NCBI RefSeq assembly: GCF_031453995.1
Contig: NZ_JAVDPZ010000005.1
Location: 128,580-192,579, forward strand
Reading direction: 5' to 3'
DNA: 64,000 nucleotides
Source: Nitrobacter vulgaris
Lineage (GTDB): Bacteria; Pseudomonadota; Alphaproteobacteria; Rhizobiales; Xanthobacteraceae
The position numbers and the translations under genes are program-made. Below, piece by piece: positions 54,158 to 63,880 of the stretch. The number at the start of each line of letters is the position of its first letter. Position 1 is the first letter of the stretch. Under the pieces are notes generated by a model that had not been told where the DNA came from, ran no database searches, and saw only the letters and a list, made by a program, of their open reading frames with translations.

Positions 54158-55126
54158 TCAAGAAACTCCTGCAATACAGGCACTTTTCGTATCTGATCCC
54201 AGTCTCTCAAGCACCAAATTGGCGAAATTCCCTGTAGAATTCCCTGTTAGCAGCGAATTTCGATGGAGATTTGGTTGCGCGGCACTGCGCCGCCAGCCAT
54301 GCAGTCTGATATTTTCTGGAATCTCCGAAGAATTAACGAAAAGCCCGCCAATAGCTGGCTTTCGTGCATTCAGCTTTCGCCTCCGCGCGCCCATTTCATG
54401 GTCATAGGCAATTGAAATGCCGCAAGTCTCCGGCTGACGCTCCGCTGGCGGTTTCGTCCATGGGTCTTCGACAAGAGCATCCTGGAACCATTTATCCCGG
54501 AGATTGGCGTGCTCCGTGACGATAAGCTGAAAGCCTGGCACATCCTTGGTCGTGAACCGCGCAAGAATTTCAAACAGTCTCCTGACGGCGTCCAAGTTTG
54601 CGTCCTGTTGCTCTTCTGTCTGTTCAATGGAGCCGCCCGCAGCCCGATAAGCGCTCTCCGATGGGAAGTAGACCTGAGTCGGTTGATCAATCACCATGAA
54701 CCTTGGGATTGGCTGCTTGTAGTTTGCTGCGAAGCGGTGAAGGGAATGCAGTGCAGCCAAGTGATACGCCAGATGGCTGGCTCCTCCCCCGGATTTGTTC
54801 ATGTAAACAGGTCTGCCCGGACGATCGATCACCACGGTTAGATTATGAAGGTCAAGCCTCGCCGGGAATTCATTAAACTCGCCGTTGAGGCCTTTAATGT
54901 ATCCCGACATGTGCATGGCGATGTTGCTGAGGGTAGCCACCAGCCTAGACTCAGAGTCATCGGCACCCAAACGGCCTTCAATATCTTCGATGACCGCCTT
55001 CAGCCGGCGATCCTCGCTTAGCAGGCGTTCCAGCTCTTCGTCAGTGGCGAGGTTTTCCAGGAAAAGGCTGATGCGGCCAACGACGCGAGCGGCCGCGTTG
55101 TTTCGATTGCCCATCTGAGCGATCAT
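54158..55126 (-). pseudogene. C-terminal fragment of a DUF3732 (SMC-like ATPase) gene
   Basis: Residues 15-240 match the end of DUF3732: VVGRISLFLENL, the D-loop/Walker B region MVIDQPTQVYFP and FQLIVTEHANL. The family has about 600 residues with an N-terminal Walker A, which is missing; a stop lies in frame just upstream of the ATG. After DKWFQDALVE the sequence diverges into unrelated residues. Both ends are therefore lost, next to the IS66 element. Confidence 0.75.
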
Positions 55127-55208
55127 TTCGTTGCGGCATCATTCCCTCCATATATTGCCACGGACAGCGCATCGGTCGTCATGCCTTGGCGCGTCGAAAG
55201 CCGTACAA

Positions 55209-55604
55209 TCAACGAAGTCGCGCGAAATTCGCCGCGCCGCGCACGACGCCTTCACCCTCTAGATGGAGGTCGCGCCTCACCACGTTCAACAAGGCCTGTT
55301 CCGGATCTCCGGCGTTGAAGACGGCCTCGATGCTGCGAACGCAAAGCGCCACTGATTCATGAGCCAGGCTGTAATAGATCTGTTTCGCCTGGCGCCGCGT
55401 CGTGACGAGTTCGGCCTTACGGAGTTCCGCGAGCTGTTGGCTGAGCGCAGGCTGTCCGATCCTGGTCGCCGCATCGATTTCCGTCACCGACTTCTCGCCT
55501 TCCCGCAATAGCGATAGGATCATCAGGCGCTGAGGTTGAGCGAACTTGCGCAATTTGTCAGCCGCAGAATCTGCTTGCTCGCGCGATTGCCATAACGCCG
55601 TCAT
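55209..55604 (-). CDS. ArsR-family transcriptional regulator, probably sulfide/persulfide-responsive
   Basis: From the ATG at 55604 (overlapping the peroxiredoxin stop) the 131-residue protein has an ArsR winged helix: AQPQRLMILSLLREGEKSVTEI, QPALSQQLAELRKAELV, TRRQAKQIYYSL. The context of sulfide genes suggests a BigR/SqrR-like repressor, but those sense with two cysteines and only Cys88 is seen here. It likely controls both divergent operons. Confidence 0.8.
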   Translation of the reverse strand: MTALWQSREQADSAADKLRKFAQPQRLMILSLLREGEKSVTEIDAATRIGQPALSQQLAELRKAELVTTRRQAKQIYYSLAHESVALCVRSIEAVFNAGDPEQALLNVVRRDLHLEGEGVVRGAANFARLR

Positions 55605-56233
55605 GCCGCGCTCCGGCAGAACCAATTAGTATCTTTTTGCGTTTTTTCATCAGCAGGCAGGAGCAGCGGTTCTCCGATCTGCCAGTTGGCCGGCGCCAAC
55701 TTCTGGCCCGACACGGTTGCCTGCAGCGCCGCCACCATCCGCACCATCTCGTCGATTGAGCGGCCGATTGTAAGCGGATAGTGGGTAATCGCGCGAATGA
55801 CGCCTTCGGGATTTATGAAATAGGTTGCCCGCACGCTCGCGCTGTTCTCGGAAGTTTCGTCAATCATGCCGTAGGCACGACCTACCATCATCGACGGGTC
55901 CTCGATCACTGGAAATGGAATCTCCACCGCGAACAGTTCTGCGATCGTCCGGGTCCAGGCGAGGTGCGAATAGAGGCTATCGACCGAAAGACCTAACAGT
56001 GCGCAGTCCAGCGCGGCGAAGCGGTCTTGCGCTTTGGCAAGCGCGACAAATTCCGTCGTGCATACGGGCGTAAAATCTGCCGGGTGCGAGAAGAACACGA
56101 GCCATCGGCCCCTGTAATCCGAAAGCCGGATCGGACCCTTCGTGGATCGAGCTTCGAAGTCGGGAGCGGTGTCTCCCATCCGCAACGGGGAAGGAGTGGG
56201 GCGGGGCGTCAAGTCGTTCATCAAGAGGGCCAT
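55601..56233 (-). CDS. 1-Cys peroxiredoxin (Prx6/AhpC-TSA)
   Basis: From the ATG at 56233 the 210-residue protein has the Prx6 active site SHPADFTPVCTTEF with peroxidatic Cys58, and the C-terminal dimer domain with GRSIDEMVRMVAALQ. It reduces peroxides in the cytosol. It is first in a two-gene operon with the ArsR regulator and is divergent from the persulfide dioxygenase operon. Confidence 0.9.
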   Translation of the reverse strand: MALLMNDLTPRPTPSPLRMGDTAPDFEARSTKGPIRLSDYRGRWLVFFSHPADFTPVCTTEFVALAKAQDRFAALDCALLGLSVDSLYSHLAWTRTIAELFAVEIPFPVIEDPSMMVGRAYGMIDETSENSASVRATYFINPEGVIRAITHYPLTIGRSIDEMVRMVAALQATVSGQKLAPANWQIGEPLLLPADEKTQKDTNWFCRSAA

Positions 56234-56290
56234 CTTGGAATCACCTGCAGGTTCCTGTCGCTCGACGATTCGATCGCTACAGTACAATTA

Positions 56291-56449
56291 CATAATTTTA
56301 TAGTTATGAAAATCGTATATTACGACGCTGCCGTCGCAAGACAAGACAAGAAATGCCGCCCGCAAGAAATCCCGCAAGAAAAAATGACATACTCGTCAAG
56401 CTTGATTGCTTGACTCATATCAATTTCACGATTACATATAATTATATGT
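56291..56449. promoter_or_regulatory. AT-rich operator region with palindromes
   Basis: A perfect 16-bp palindrome, ACATATAATTATATGT, lies at 56434-56449, and an imperfect CATAA...TTATG repeat at 56291-56308, in an AT-rich stretch unlike the rest of the window. Their position between the two operons fits binding sites of the ArsR repressor. Confidence 0.55.
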
Positions 56450-56654
56450 GATATTATGTAATTGATGGGCGATGGATGACGGTTGTTGTCGCTTTCGGGC
56501 GGCTTGGACCTTGGTCCTTGGCACGAGGATCGGCGGTCTGGCGGAGACACCCAATCTCTCCTGCTCCCATCTTGAGCCTCGCAACCCGCAATCAGCTCCG
56601 CTTGGCCGTTGAGGATGAGGACTGTCCATACCTGCCGAACCCAGGGAGTTCGCA

Positions 56655-57542
56655 ATGAGCTATCCGATCAACATCGCGGTTAAGCCCGAGGTTACTCCGT
56701 TCTTCGACCCCGAGACCAACACCATCAGCTATGTCGTCAAGGATCCGTCCTCGTCGTCCTGCGCAGTCATCGATTCCGTCATGGACATCGACTACGCGGC
56801 TGGTCGTATCAGTTACAAATCAGCGGATCTGATCATCGCTTATGTCCGTCGTAACGGGTTGCAAGTCGATTGGCTCATCGAAACCCACGCACACGCCGAT
56901 CATCTTTCGGCCGCGCCATACATCCAGCAACAGCTTGGCGGCAAGCTCGGAATAGGCGAGCACATTGTGATCGTGCAGGAGACCTTCGGAGAAGTTTTCA
57001 ACGAAGGCACGGAGTTCAAGCGCGACGGCAGTCAGTTCGACCGGCTGTTCAAGGATGGCGATACCTATTCGATCGGCAATATCACCGCGTTTGTCATGCA
57101 TACGCCGGGACATACACCGGCTTGCACGACCCACGTGATCGGAGACGCCGCCTTCACCGGCGACACGTTGTTTATGCCTGACGCAGGTACGGCGCGGGCA
57201 GATTTTCCGGGAGGCGACGCCCGCACACTTTATCGCTCGGTCCGGAAGCTCCTGGAGACATTGCCGCCGGAAACGCGGTTATTTCTATGCCACGATTATG
57301 GACCCGACGGTCGCGAGATTCGATGGGAAACGACTGTCCGCGAAGAGCGCATGCACAACATTCATGTTCGCGATGGCGTGAGCGAAGATTCCTTCGTGAA
57401 AATGCGCGAAGCCCGCGACAAGACCCTTTCGATGCCGCGTCTCATTTTGCCGTCGCTTCAGGTCAATACGCGCGCGGGACACCTGCCTGAACCGGATAAA
57501 AGCGGGAAGACATTTCTGAAAGTGCCGATCAACACGCTCTGA
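56655..57542 (+). CDS. Persulfide dioxygenase-like MBL-fold protein (Blh/ETHE1 type)
   Basis: The 295-residue protein has the metal motif THAHADH (His78, His80, Asp82, His83) and later FVMHTPGHTPACTTHV and FTGDTLF. This resembles ETHE1-type persulfide dioxygenases and the Blh subgroup, which oxidise glutathione persulfide to sulfite with iron. It is first in the operon PDO-SQR fusion-TSUP; upstream lies the AT-rich operator. Confidence 0.9.
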   Translation: MSYPINIAVKPEVTPFFDPETNTISYVVKDPSSSSCAVIDSVMDIDYAAGRISYKSADLIIAYVRRNGLQVDWLIETHAHADHLSAAPYIQQQLGGKLGIGEHIVIVQETFGEVFNEGTEFKRDGSQFDRLFKDGDTYSIGNITAFVMHTPGHTPACTTHVIGDAAFTGDTLFMPDAGTARADFPGGDARTLYRSVRKLLETLPPETRLFLCHDYGPDGREIRWETTVREERMHNIHVRDGVSEDSFVKMREARDKTLSMPRLILPSLQVNTRAGHLPEPDKSGKTFLKVPINTL

Positions 57543-57585
57543 GAGCCGAGCGACAAGTCGAATTATCAGCGGGAGGGAGAAACGT

Positions 57586-59250
57586 ATGGACGTGAAGAAA
57601 TTATCCGACGAACTGAGCGTGTCGGCGCAAATTATGCCGCAGGATATGGTCGCGCTGAAGCAGGCCGGTTTCCGTTCGATCATCTGCAATCGGCCGGACG
57701 GTGAGGCTGCCGATCAGCCATCGGCTCGGGAACTGGAATCGGCGGCATCCGCCCGTGGACTCGAGTTTGTCCATCTGCCCGTTGTTCCTGGAAAGATGTC
57801 CGATGACGACGCCGTGCAATTCGGGCAGTTGTTGAAGAACCTGCCGAAGCCGGCCCTGGCATTCTGCCGTACCGGAACACGGTCCATTTCGCTTTGGTGT
57901 TTGGCGAATGCATCCACGCAACCCCTTCCGGCGCTGCTCGGCGCCGCCAAGGCAGCCGGCTACGATATGTCCGGAATCGTGCGGAGGATCGCTAACGGTG
58001 GCAGTACCCCGGTACATCTGGCAGACGCGAGCTACGATGTCGTCATTGTCGGCGGCGGCGCCGCTGGCATCGCCTGCGCATCTAGCCTGCTGGCGCGCGC
58101 ACCCAACCTCGGTGTTGCAGTCATCGATCCTGCCGATATTCATTATTATCAGCCCGGATGGACCATGGTCGGCGCCGGCGTCTTCGACGCCGCGTCAACC
58201 GTCCATACGATGGCGGCGGTAGTGCCCGCTGGCGTCACCTGGATCAAGGCTGCCGTCACCGCGTTCGAGCCGGCGGAGAACGCTGTCATTCTGGAAGGAT
58301 GTCGCGTCGTAAAATATAGCCGTCTCGTCGTCTGTCCCGGTCTGAAGCTCGATTGGGCCAAGATCGACGGGCTGACCAAAACGCTCGGTCGCAATGGAGT
58401 GACCTCCAACTATCGCTTCGACCTTGCGCCTTATACTTGGGAGCTTGTTCGTTCACTGAAATCGGGAAATGCGATCTTCACGCAGCCGTCGATGCCAATC
58501 AAGTGCGCTGGCGCACCGCAGAAGGCGATGTATCTGTCGGCGGATCATTGGTATCGTCAGGGCCGCCTCCGTGACATCGATGTCGGCTTCTATAATGCGG
58601 GTGGCGTGCTGTTCGGCGTCGCCGATTACGTGCCTGCCTTGATGGGATATGTAAAGAAGTACGATGCGAAGCTGAAGTTCCAGCACAATCTCGTCGCCGT
58701 CGATGGGCCGGGAAAGAAAGCGTACTTCACCAAGACCTCCGCCGATGGTTCGACGGAGACCGTCGAAGCGCAATTCGATATGATCCACGTGACACCGCCT
58801 CAGTGTGCGCCAGACTTCATCCGTGTAAGTCCACTGGCGGACGCAGCCGGATGGGTCGATGTGGATCAGGGAACCCTTCGTCACAAGACATACGCCAATA
58901 TCTGGTCTCTGGGCGACGTATGCTCAGCTCCGAATGCAAAGACTGCTGCGGCGGCCCGCAAGCAAGCCCCGATCGTTGCCGAGAATATCTGCGTTGATTT
59001 GGGTCTTCGAACAAAGCAGGCAGTGTATGATGGTTATGGATCGTGTCCGTTAACCGTCGAGCGCGGCAAAATTGTCCTGGCCGAATTCGGTTATGGTGGA
59101 AAGCTTTTGCCGAGCTTTCCCACCTTCATCCTGGACGGCAGGAAGCCGACCCGGGCAGCCTGGTGGCTGAAGGAGAGAATCCTGCCGCCGATCTATTGGC
59201 ATGCGATGCTCAAGGGTAAGGAGTGGATGGCCGCTCCAGATGTGCGCTGA
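57586..59250 (+). CDS. DUF442 phosphatase/rhodanese-like domain fused to sulfide:quinone oxidoreductase
   Basis: Residues 1-110 are the DUF442 domain with the CRTGTRS loop (Cys94, Arg100), and from residue 150 a type II SQR follows: FAD motif VVIVGGGAAG (152-161), redox cysteines in VVCPGLKLDW (Cys250) and GDVCSAPNAKT (Cys446). The SQR half oxidises sulfide to sulfane sulfur at the membrane and passes electrons to quinone; the DUF442 half may transfer the sulfur. This fusion is a known arrangement. The next gene exports sulfite-type products. Confidence 0.9.
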   Translation: MDVKKLSDELSVSAQIMPQDMVALKQAGFRSIICNRPDGEAADQPSARELESAASARGLEFVHLPVVPGKMSDDDAVQFGQLLKNLPKPALAFCRTGTRSISLWCLANASTQPLPALLGAAKAAGYDMSGIVRRIANGGSTPVHLADASYDVVIVGGGAAGIACASSLLARAPNLGVAVIDPADIHYYQPGWTMVGAGVFDAASTVHTMAAVVPAGVTWIKAAVTAFEPAENAVILEGCRVVKYSRLVVCPGLKLDWAKIDGLTKTLGRNGVTSNYRFDLAPYTWELVRSLKSGNAIFTQPSMPIKCAGAPQKAMYLSADHWYRQGRLRDIDVGFYNAGGVLFGVADYVPALMGYVKKYDAKLKFQHNLVAVDGPGKKAYFTKTSADGSTETVEAQFDMIHVTPPQCAPDFIRVSPLADAAGWVDVDQGTLRHKTYANIWSLGDVCSAPNAKTAAAARKQAPIVAENICVDLGLRTKQAVYDGYGSCPLTVERGKIVLAEFGYGGKLLPSFPTFILDGRKPTRAAWWLKERILPPIYWHAMLKGKEWMAAPDVR

Positions 59251-59264
59251 GGGCGAGCGCGCCC

Positions 59265-60044
59265 ATGATCCATGACATACTCGCGGTCGGAGCCGGGACT
59301 CTGGTGGGGATCGTTCTCGGGCTGATCGGCGGAGGAGGTTCTATCCTCGCCGTCCCACTTCTCGTCTATGTGGTAGGCGTACAATCAACACACGTGGCCA
59401 TCGGGACTAGTGCGGTGGCTGTTGCACTGAGTGCGCTATCGAGCCTGGTCGTCCATGCCCGCGCCGGCAATGTGCGTTGGCCTTGTGCGCTGGTGTTTGC
59501 AGCTTGCGGGATGGTCGGCGCAGGTCTGGGTTCGACGATCGGCAAGTCGTTCGACGGTCAATGGCTGCTCTTCCTGTTCGGGCTGCTCATGATCGTTATC
59601 GCACTCCTCATGCTTAGAGAGCCGCAAGGCCAGATCAAAAAGTTCGTTCCATTGACGAAGGATAGCATGACGGCAGTTGCTCCGCGTCTGGCAGTTTTCG
59701 GAAGTGGGACAGGGCTGCTTGCAGGATTCTTCGGCATCGGCGGCGGCTTTCTCGTCGTTCCAGGCCTCGTTGCGGGGGCCCGACTACCCTTGCTGGCGGC
59801 AATCGGATCATCCCTGGTATCGGTTTTCGCCTTCGGACTTACGACGGCCGCAAACTATGCTCTATCCGGATTAATCGACTGGCGGTTGGTCGTCATGTTT
59901 GTGCTGGGTGGCATTGCCGGCAGTTTTTTTGGTGGCCGGATTGCCGCGCGGTTGGCGAAGCAGAAGCGAGCCTTGTCTATTGTGTTCGCCGTGATAGTTG
60001 CGGGCGTCGGTGTCTACGTCGTCGTCCGCGGTTTCGTCGGCTGA
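59265..60044 (+). CDS. TSUP (TauE/SafE) family sulfite/anion exporter
   Basis: From the ATG at 59265 the 259-residue protein has about eight membrane segments and the duplicated family motif: GLIGGGGSILAVPLLVY in the first half and GFFGIGGGFLVVPGLV in the second. It likely exports sulfite or thiosulfate made by the upstream enzymes. It is 14 bp after the SQR fusion. Confidence 0.9.
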   Translation: MIHDILAVGAGTLVGIVLGLIGGGGSILAVPLLVYVVGVQSTHVAIGTSAVAVALSALSSLVVHARAGNVRWPCALVFAACGMVGAGLGSTIGKSFDGQWLLFLFGLLMIVIALLMLREPQGQIKKFVPLTKDSMTAVAPRLAVFGSGTGLLAGFFGIGGGFLVVPGLVAGARLPLLAAIGSSLVSVFAFGLTTAANYALSGLIDWRLVVMFVLGGIAGSFFGGRIAARLAKQKRALSIVFAVIVAGVGVYVVVRGFVG

Positions 60045-60159
60045 AGACTTGATCAAGATGTGGTAATTCAATCTTGCCCAGTTGGGACTGAGACGGTCAG
60101 TGTCTCCTCCGAGGCCGACCGATGAAATATCACCGCACTTATGAGACATCCGCTGGCGG

Positions 60160-60865
60160 TTCTACAACGCACGCCAGCTCGCATAGCCGCCCCACCGATC
60201 ATTACAGGGCGACACCAAATGATACGCGCTCGAGCAATTCCGAGTCGATCTAACCAGCGGCATCAACATCGTCACCATGCGCGCGCAAGCTGCGCCGAAC
60301 CAGAGAGGTCCAACCGTCTTCAGCGGTTTCCGCAAACTCAATTGGGGCATGAGACGCTTTTCGTGTCTGTTGCGGGGTCAGCAACTCGAACAATTCGCCC
60401 ATCGAGCCTAATCGCCGGGAAAGATTGCGAGCGCGTTAGCGCGAATCGCCAGATGCATTTTGCGCATGGCAAAGTAGTGGAAGTGGAAGCTCAATTCCGG
60501 CGTAATATAGGGGTTTGGCGCCTGCTCATGCGGCTTCGTTATGTTGAAGCCGGTGCTCGACGCGCCGATGTCAGCCGCGCCACGGTTCGCAGCTTCCATG
60601 ATACCGGGTCCGCCGCCGGTGGCATGACATGATCACGCCATCTGTTCCTGGGCGCGAAAGCGCCTCCGCGTTCCGAAGCAATACGGCCGAACTCGCGAGC
60701 AATGCTGTAGAGCTCCGAGCGGTGCCGTAATCTTGCCGCCACATCTTTCTCGGCAGTACTCAAGGCAAAGCGGATCGCTCGCATCTCGTCGCGCAGCAGG
60801 AATTCGGTATCCTCGACCGCGAGCAGCGTACTCCGCGAACCGTTTCGAGATGTCAGTTGGTTCAT
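60160..60865 (-). pseudogene. LOG-family (lysine decarboxylase-like) gene, decayed
   Basis: Three in-order pieces are readable: LLRDEMRAIRFALSTAEKD and FGRIASERGGAFAP; then IMEAANRGAADIGASS with PYITPELSFHFHYFAMRKMH; then, in another frame, GSMGELFELLTPQQTRK. The beta-strand with the nucleotide-binding loop is lost and FPGG is frameshifted. The gene once made a nucleotide-hydrolysing LOG protein. Confidence 0.75.
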
Positions 60866-61264
60866 TCATCCATTTTCTGAACCATACGATCTGCATGTCT
60901 TTCATGTCTATCACGCCGGCTGCCTCCGTAACAAAGCTGCCAGCGGTAGGGTGATGAGGCTAGCCACTGGACCGTTTTTACTCCGCCGGCGCCCGCATCA
61001 GGCCGGCGCTCTGGTCTATTTTGTCACCGCCGCGTACACCTCGTGATGCGCCCGCTATTCATCTGGAATGCAAGTTCGTTACATAAAAGAGCGCTGGAAC
61101 TCTGAGGGAGAACGCCTTCCTTCGGCTTGATGGCTCAGTAGCATTCAGCGGCACGCAGTTGGCATTTTCCCCAGCAACCAACTCGTCCCATCGGCGTTAT
61201 TCCATGCAAGCGCTTTCATGGCCGTATCAACCGGCATGGGCGTAATTGAGGCTGGAGCGAAGCC
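60866..61264. other. Gap of 399 bp
   Basis: Contains the former N-terminus of the LOG gene on the minus strand at its left edge; nothing else recognised. Confidence 0.4.
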
Positions 61265-61450
61265 ATGCAGCGACCGATGTTCGCGATTGAAACAGATCCG
61301 GTTGAAGGACTGAGCATTGTGATCACGCAACCCGATGGAACGCGAGTCGTCATCCGTGGCGGCCAATCCAGCAGCACACTTTCGGAGATTCATCCACGTT
61401 GCTCGCAACTCGCGAGCTTCATGGACCGCAACGCGCCGCTAGCGCCCTAA
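61265..61450 (+). CDS. Possible 61-residue protein
   Basis: The frame reads FAIETDPVEGLSIVITQPDG, a beta-type segment, but a frame on the other strand also looks open. It ends 15 bp before the PRC-barrel start. Confidence 0.35.
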   Translation: MQRPMFAIETDPVEGLSIVITQPDGTRVVIRGGQSSSTLSEIHPRCSQLASFMDRNAPLAP

Positions 61451-61465
61451 AGCAAGGAGAATCTG

Positions 61466-61828
61466 ATGTCTATCGAAGCACGAGCCGGCAACCTTACCAA
61501 GAGCGACAAGGAGTCGGGCAAAGCCGTCTACGGCGCCGACAAGAAGAAGATCGGGTCGATCGACCACGTGATGCTCAACAAGAGCACCGGAGAAATTGCT
61601 TACGCGGTGCTGAGCTTCGGCGGATTTCTCGGCTTCGGCACGGATCAGTTTCCAGTGCCGTGGAAGGTGCTGCGATACGATTCGAATCTCGACGGCTACC
61701 ATTCCGACATCAGCGAGAACCGGCTGAAGGGCGCGCCAAAGAACGGTACCGATACCATCTTCGACTGGGACGCCCGCTACGCGGAGCTGGACGATTATTA
61801 CAACGATGAAGTCATCCGGCCCGGATAA
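61466..61828 (+). CDS. PRC-barrel domain protein
   Basis: AAGGAG precedes the ATG. The 120-residue protein has VYGADKKKIGSIDHVMLNKS, AYAVLSFGGFLGFG and a tail with DDYY. It is related to the PRC-barrel at 25323, and again neighbours a MARMEDGH membrane protein, here downstream. Confidence 0.85.
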   Translation: MSIEARAGNLTKSDKESGKAVYGADKKKIGSIDHVMLNKSTGEIAYAVLSFGGFLGFGTDQFPVPWKVLRYDSNLDGYHSDISENRLKGAPKNGTDTIFDWDARYAELDDYYNDEVIRPG

Positions 61829-61867
61829 TCGTCCGTAAACTGATATCGAGCTCAAAGGAGAGAGATG

Positions 61868-62020
61868 ATGGCTAGAATGGAAGACGGACACATCGTCGAG
61901 ACCGCAACGGAAGCGCGTGGCGCGGAGCGCGGGCCGACGGTACGCAACGTGCTCGTTGCAGGGACCGGTTTGGTCGTGGCGGCGTTCATCATCGTGTACA
62001 TCTCATACTTCGCAGCCTGA
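61868..62020 (+). CDS. 50-residue single-pass membrane protein, paralogue of 24979
   Basis: AAGGAGAG precedes the ATG. The sequence MARMEDGHIVETATEARGAE and the membrane helix match the copy at 24979. The following 62021-62229 holds nothing recognised. Confidence 0.7.
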   Translation: MARMEDGHIVETATEARGAERGPTVRNVLVAGTGLVVAAFIIVYISYFAA

Positions 62021-62229
62021 GCCGTACAGACGGCTTGTGGCCAGCTAGCGCGGCCCTGCGTCCATCCCGCAGGGCCGCGCGTCCTTCGAAAGCCCTTCCT
62101 CCGAAATCATTATGAGAAGGCCGACACCGACGCAGATCGTGCCGTGCGTTCGATAAAGCGCGGTATGCAACCGCCGTACGTGGAGGGTCCCCAATGCAAT
62201 GATATTGAGCAGATACGAGCTACGTATTC

Positions 62230-63770
62230 GAGCGAAGTTGTTCGCGTGATAAAACGAAGCATCTGAATTAGAACCTAGAGTCATGCCGTTGCCGACATGG
62301 TGAGAAGCGCATGCCACGAGTGTTCACGCTGGTTTTTTCGTCCCCCGAAAGACTGGCCGTTCGTATAGCGGTTGGCATCAACAAGCCCGGGCGGAACGAG
62401 ACGTTCCCACGGGTGACCTCCATTTCACAGATCGCAGAACGCCTCAATCCATTGACTTATTAGCGTGCTTGCGGAGCGCCTAACGTGTCCGCCATTCGTG
62501 CGCCGCGCATCCCCATCGGTTTCGGTTTGCCGGTCGTGGTATCAAACGCCGTTTGATGCTCCATTTCCGCGTCCAATTCCGCGCCCAGTAAGATGAGGAT
62601 CGCCGAGATCCAAAGCCAAGTCATGAATCCGACCGCTGCGCCGAGCGAGCCGTAGGTTTCATTGAACTTGCCGAAATTCGCGGCATACCATGAGAACAGG
62701 GCCGAAGCGGCAAGCCAGGCCAGCGTAGCGATGGTGCTGCCCCAACTGATCCACTTCCAACGCGGCGTTTGCCGGCTGGGGCCAAATCGATACATGCACG
62801 CCAGCGCGAGCGCCAAGCCAACAAACATGGCTGGCCATCTCATGATACGAACGAGGAAATCGGCGGCATCCGAAAGCCAAAGATAGTTCAGGATAATCGG
62901 GATAGCCACAACGCCGCCCAGCGCAGCAAGGATGAATGCGATGCCTGCGATCGTGAACGTCAGCGATATCGCATTAAGCTTGATGTAGCCGCGCTTTTCC
63001 TGCTCGCCATAGATGATGTTCAACGTATCGAACATTGATTTCATCGCGGCGTTCGCGCTCCACAGGGAAACGGAAAGCGCGATCATGAAGGTGAAGCCAA
63101 GACTCTGAGAACTCTTCGAATTCAGGCGAGTGAGCTGTTCACGCGCCACATCAATCGCGCCGCCCGGCACCACGCCGGACAACTCGTCGAGATGTTTCGC
63201 GACGCCGACGGGATCGGAAAACAGGCCATAGATGGCGACAAGCGCCGCGAGAGCAGGAAAGATTGCGAGAATGCTGTAATATGTCACGCCGGCGGCCAAG
63301 GACAGGATGCGGTGCTCGCCTATATTCGCATACACGCGAAGCAAAATGTCCTTCCATCCTTTGGCTGAGATTTCGGAAGGAGATCGTGCGTTGCGGCCGC
63401 GATCGTCGGTCTCGGATGCGAGAGTTGCGGGCGATGCATTCCGGCGTGATGCGCCAGGCGGTGGCTTCTTGTTGTTTTGCGTGAAAGACCGCTTCAGGAC
63501 AATGATAGCCAGGATACCGAACATTGCCGCGGCGAGCCCTGCTTCGCTGTCCAGCAATTGGTTAGATCTTCGCTCTGAAACAGCCATGAGTGGCTCACTG
63601 TCACCCAGATTAGCTGGATTTTTTCTTTGGGACTTTCTGGCCTTTGTTGCGTGCTTTTGAAAGGCCGATGGCGATGGCCTGCTTGCGACTCTTCACCTTG
63701 CCACCCTTGCCGCTGGGGCCGCTTTCGCCGTACCTTTCTTGTAGCGGCGCATCTCCTTTCCAGCCTCTTT
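62230..63770. repeat. Duplicated block, copy B (YihY-DUF6496 region)
   Basis: Same orientation and order as 27655-29182. It carries the intact YihY and a DUF6496 gene cut and joined to a piece of Mn catalase at 63769-63771. Confidence 0.85.
62460..63587 (-). CDS. YihY/UPF0761 family inner-membrane protein (intact copy)
   Basis: The 375-residue protein has six membrane helices and the family core ILSLAAGVTYYSILAIFPAL, WSANAAMKSMFDTLNIIYGE and the C-terminal GSLGAAVGFMTWLWISAILIL. The family was once called ribonuclease BN, which is not supported; its role is unknown. The last 40 residues, lost in copy A, are present here. Confidence 0.9.
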   Translation of the reverse strand: MAVSERRSNQLLDSEAGLAAAMFGILAIIVLKRSFTQNNKKPPPGASRRNASPATLASETDDRGRNARSPSEISAKGWKDILLRVYANIGEHRILSLAAGVTYYSILAIFPALAALVAIYGLFSDPVGVAKHLDELSGVVPGGAIDVAREQLTRLNSKSSQSLGFTFMIALSVSLWSANAAMKSMFDTLNIIYGEQEKRGYIKLNAISLTFTIAGIAFILAALGGVVAIPIILNYLWLSDAADFLVRIMRWPAMFVGLALALACMYRFGPSRQTPRWKWISWGSTIATLAWLAASALFSWYAANFGKFNETYGSLGAAVGFMTWLWISAILILLGAELDAEMEHQTAFDTTTGKPKPMGMRGARMADTLGAPQAR

Positions 63771-63849
63771 CGAGCATAAACGAGCCGAGCACCGGGTTTG
63801 GTTCCGAAACGCGAACAGTATATTGTAACCGCTTATTGTGCATGAACAT
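63610..63849 (-). pseudogene. Chimeric gene: Mn-catalase N-terminus joined to DUF6496 C-terminus
   Basis: Residues 1-27 (MFMHNKRLQYTVRVSEPNPV...) equal the Mn-catalase start at 34248; the last 35 residues (SGPSGKGGKVKSRKQAIAIG...) equal the DUF6496 end. The join is at 63769-63771 with GAA shared by both partners. Between them about 15 residues are DUF6496 DNA read in the wrong frame; a one-base loss further on restores the DUF6496 frame. The catalase promoter is kept, so a 79-residue product may be made. Confidence 0.85.
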
Positions 63850-63880
63850 GGGTCTTCATCCGTTGCTTTCGCCTACAACG

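Noticed and set aside
60141..60632. 163-residue plus-strand frame
   Set aside because: The opposite strand carries the recognisable LOG-family remnant; this frame has no domain.
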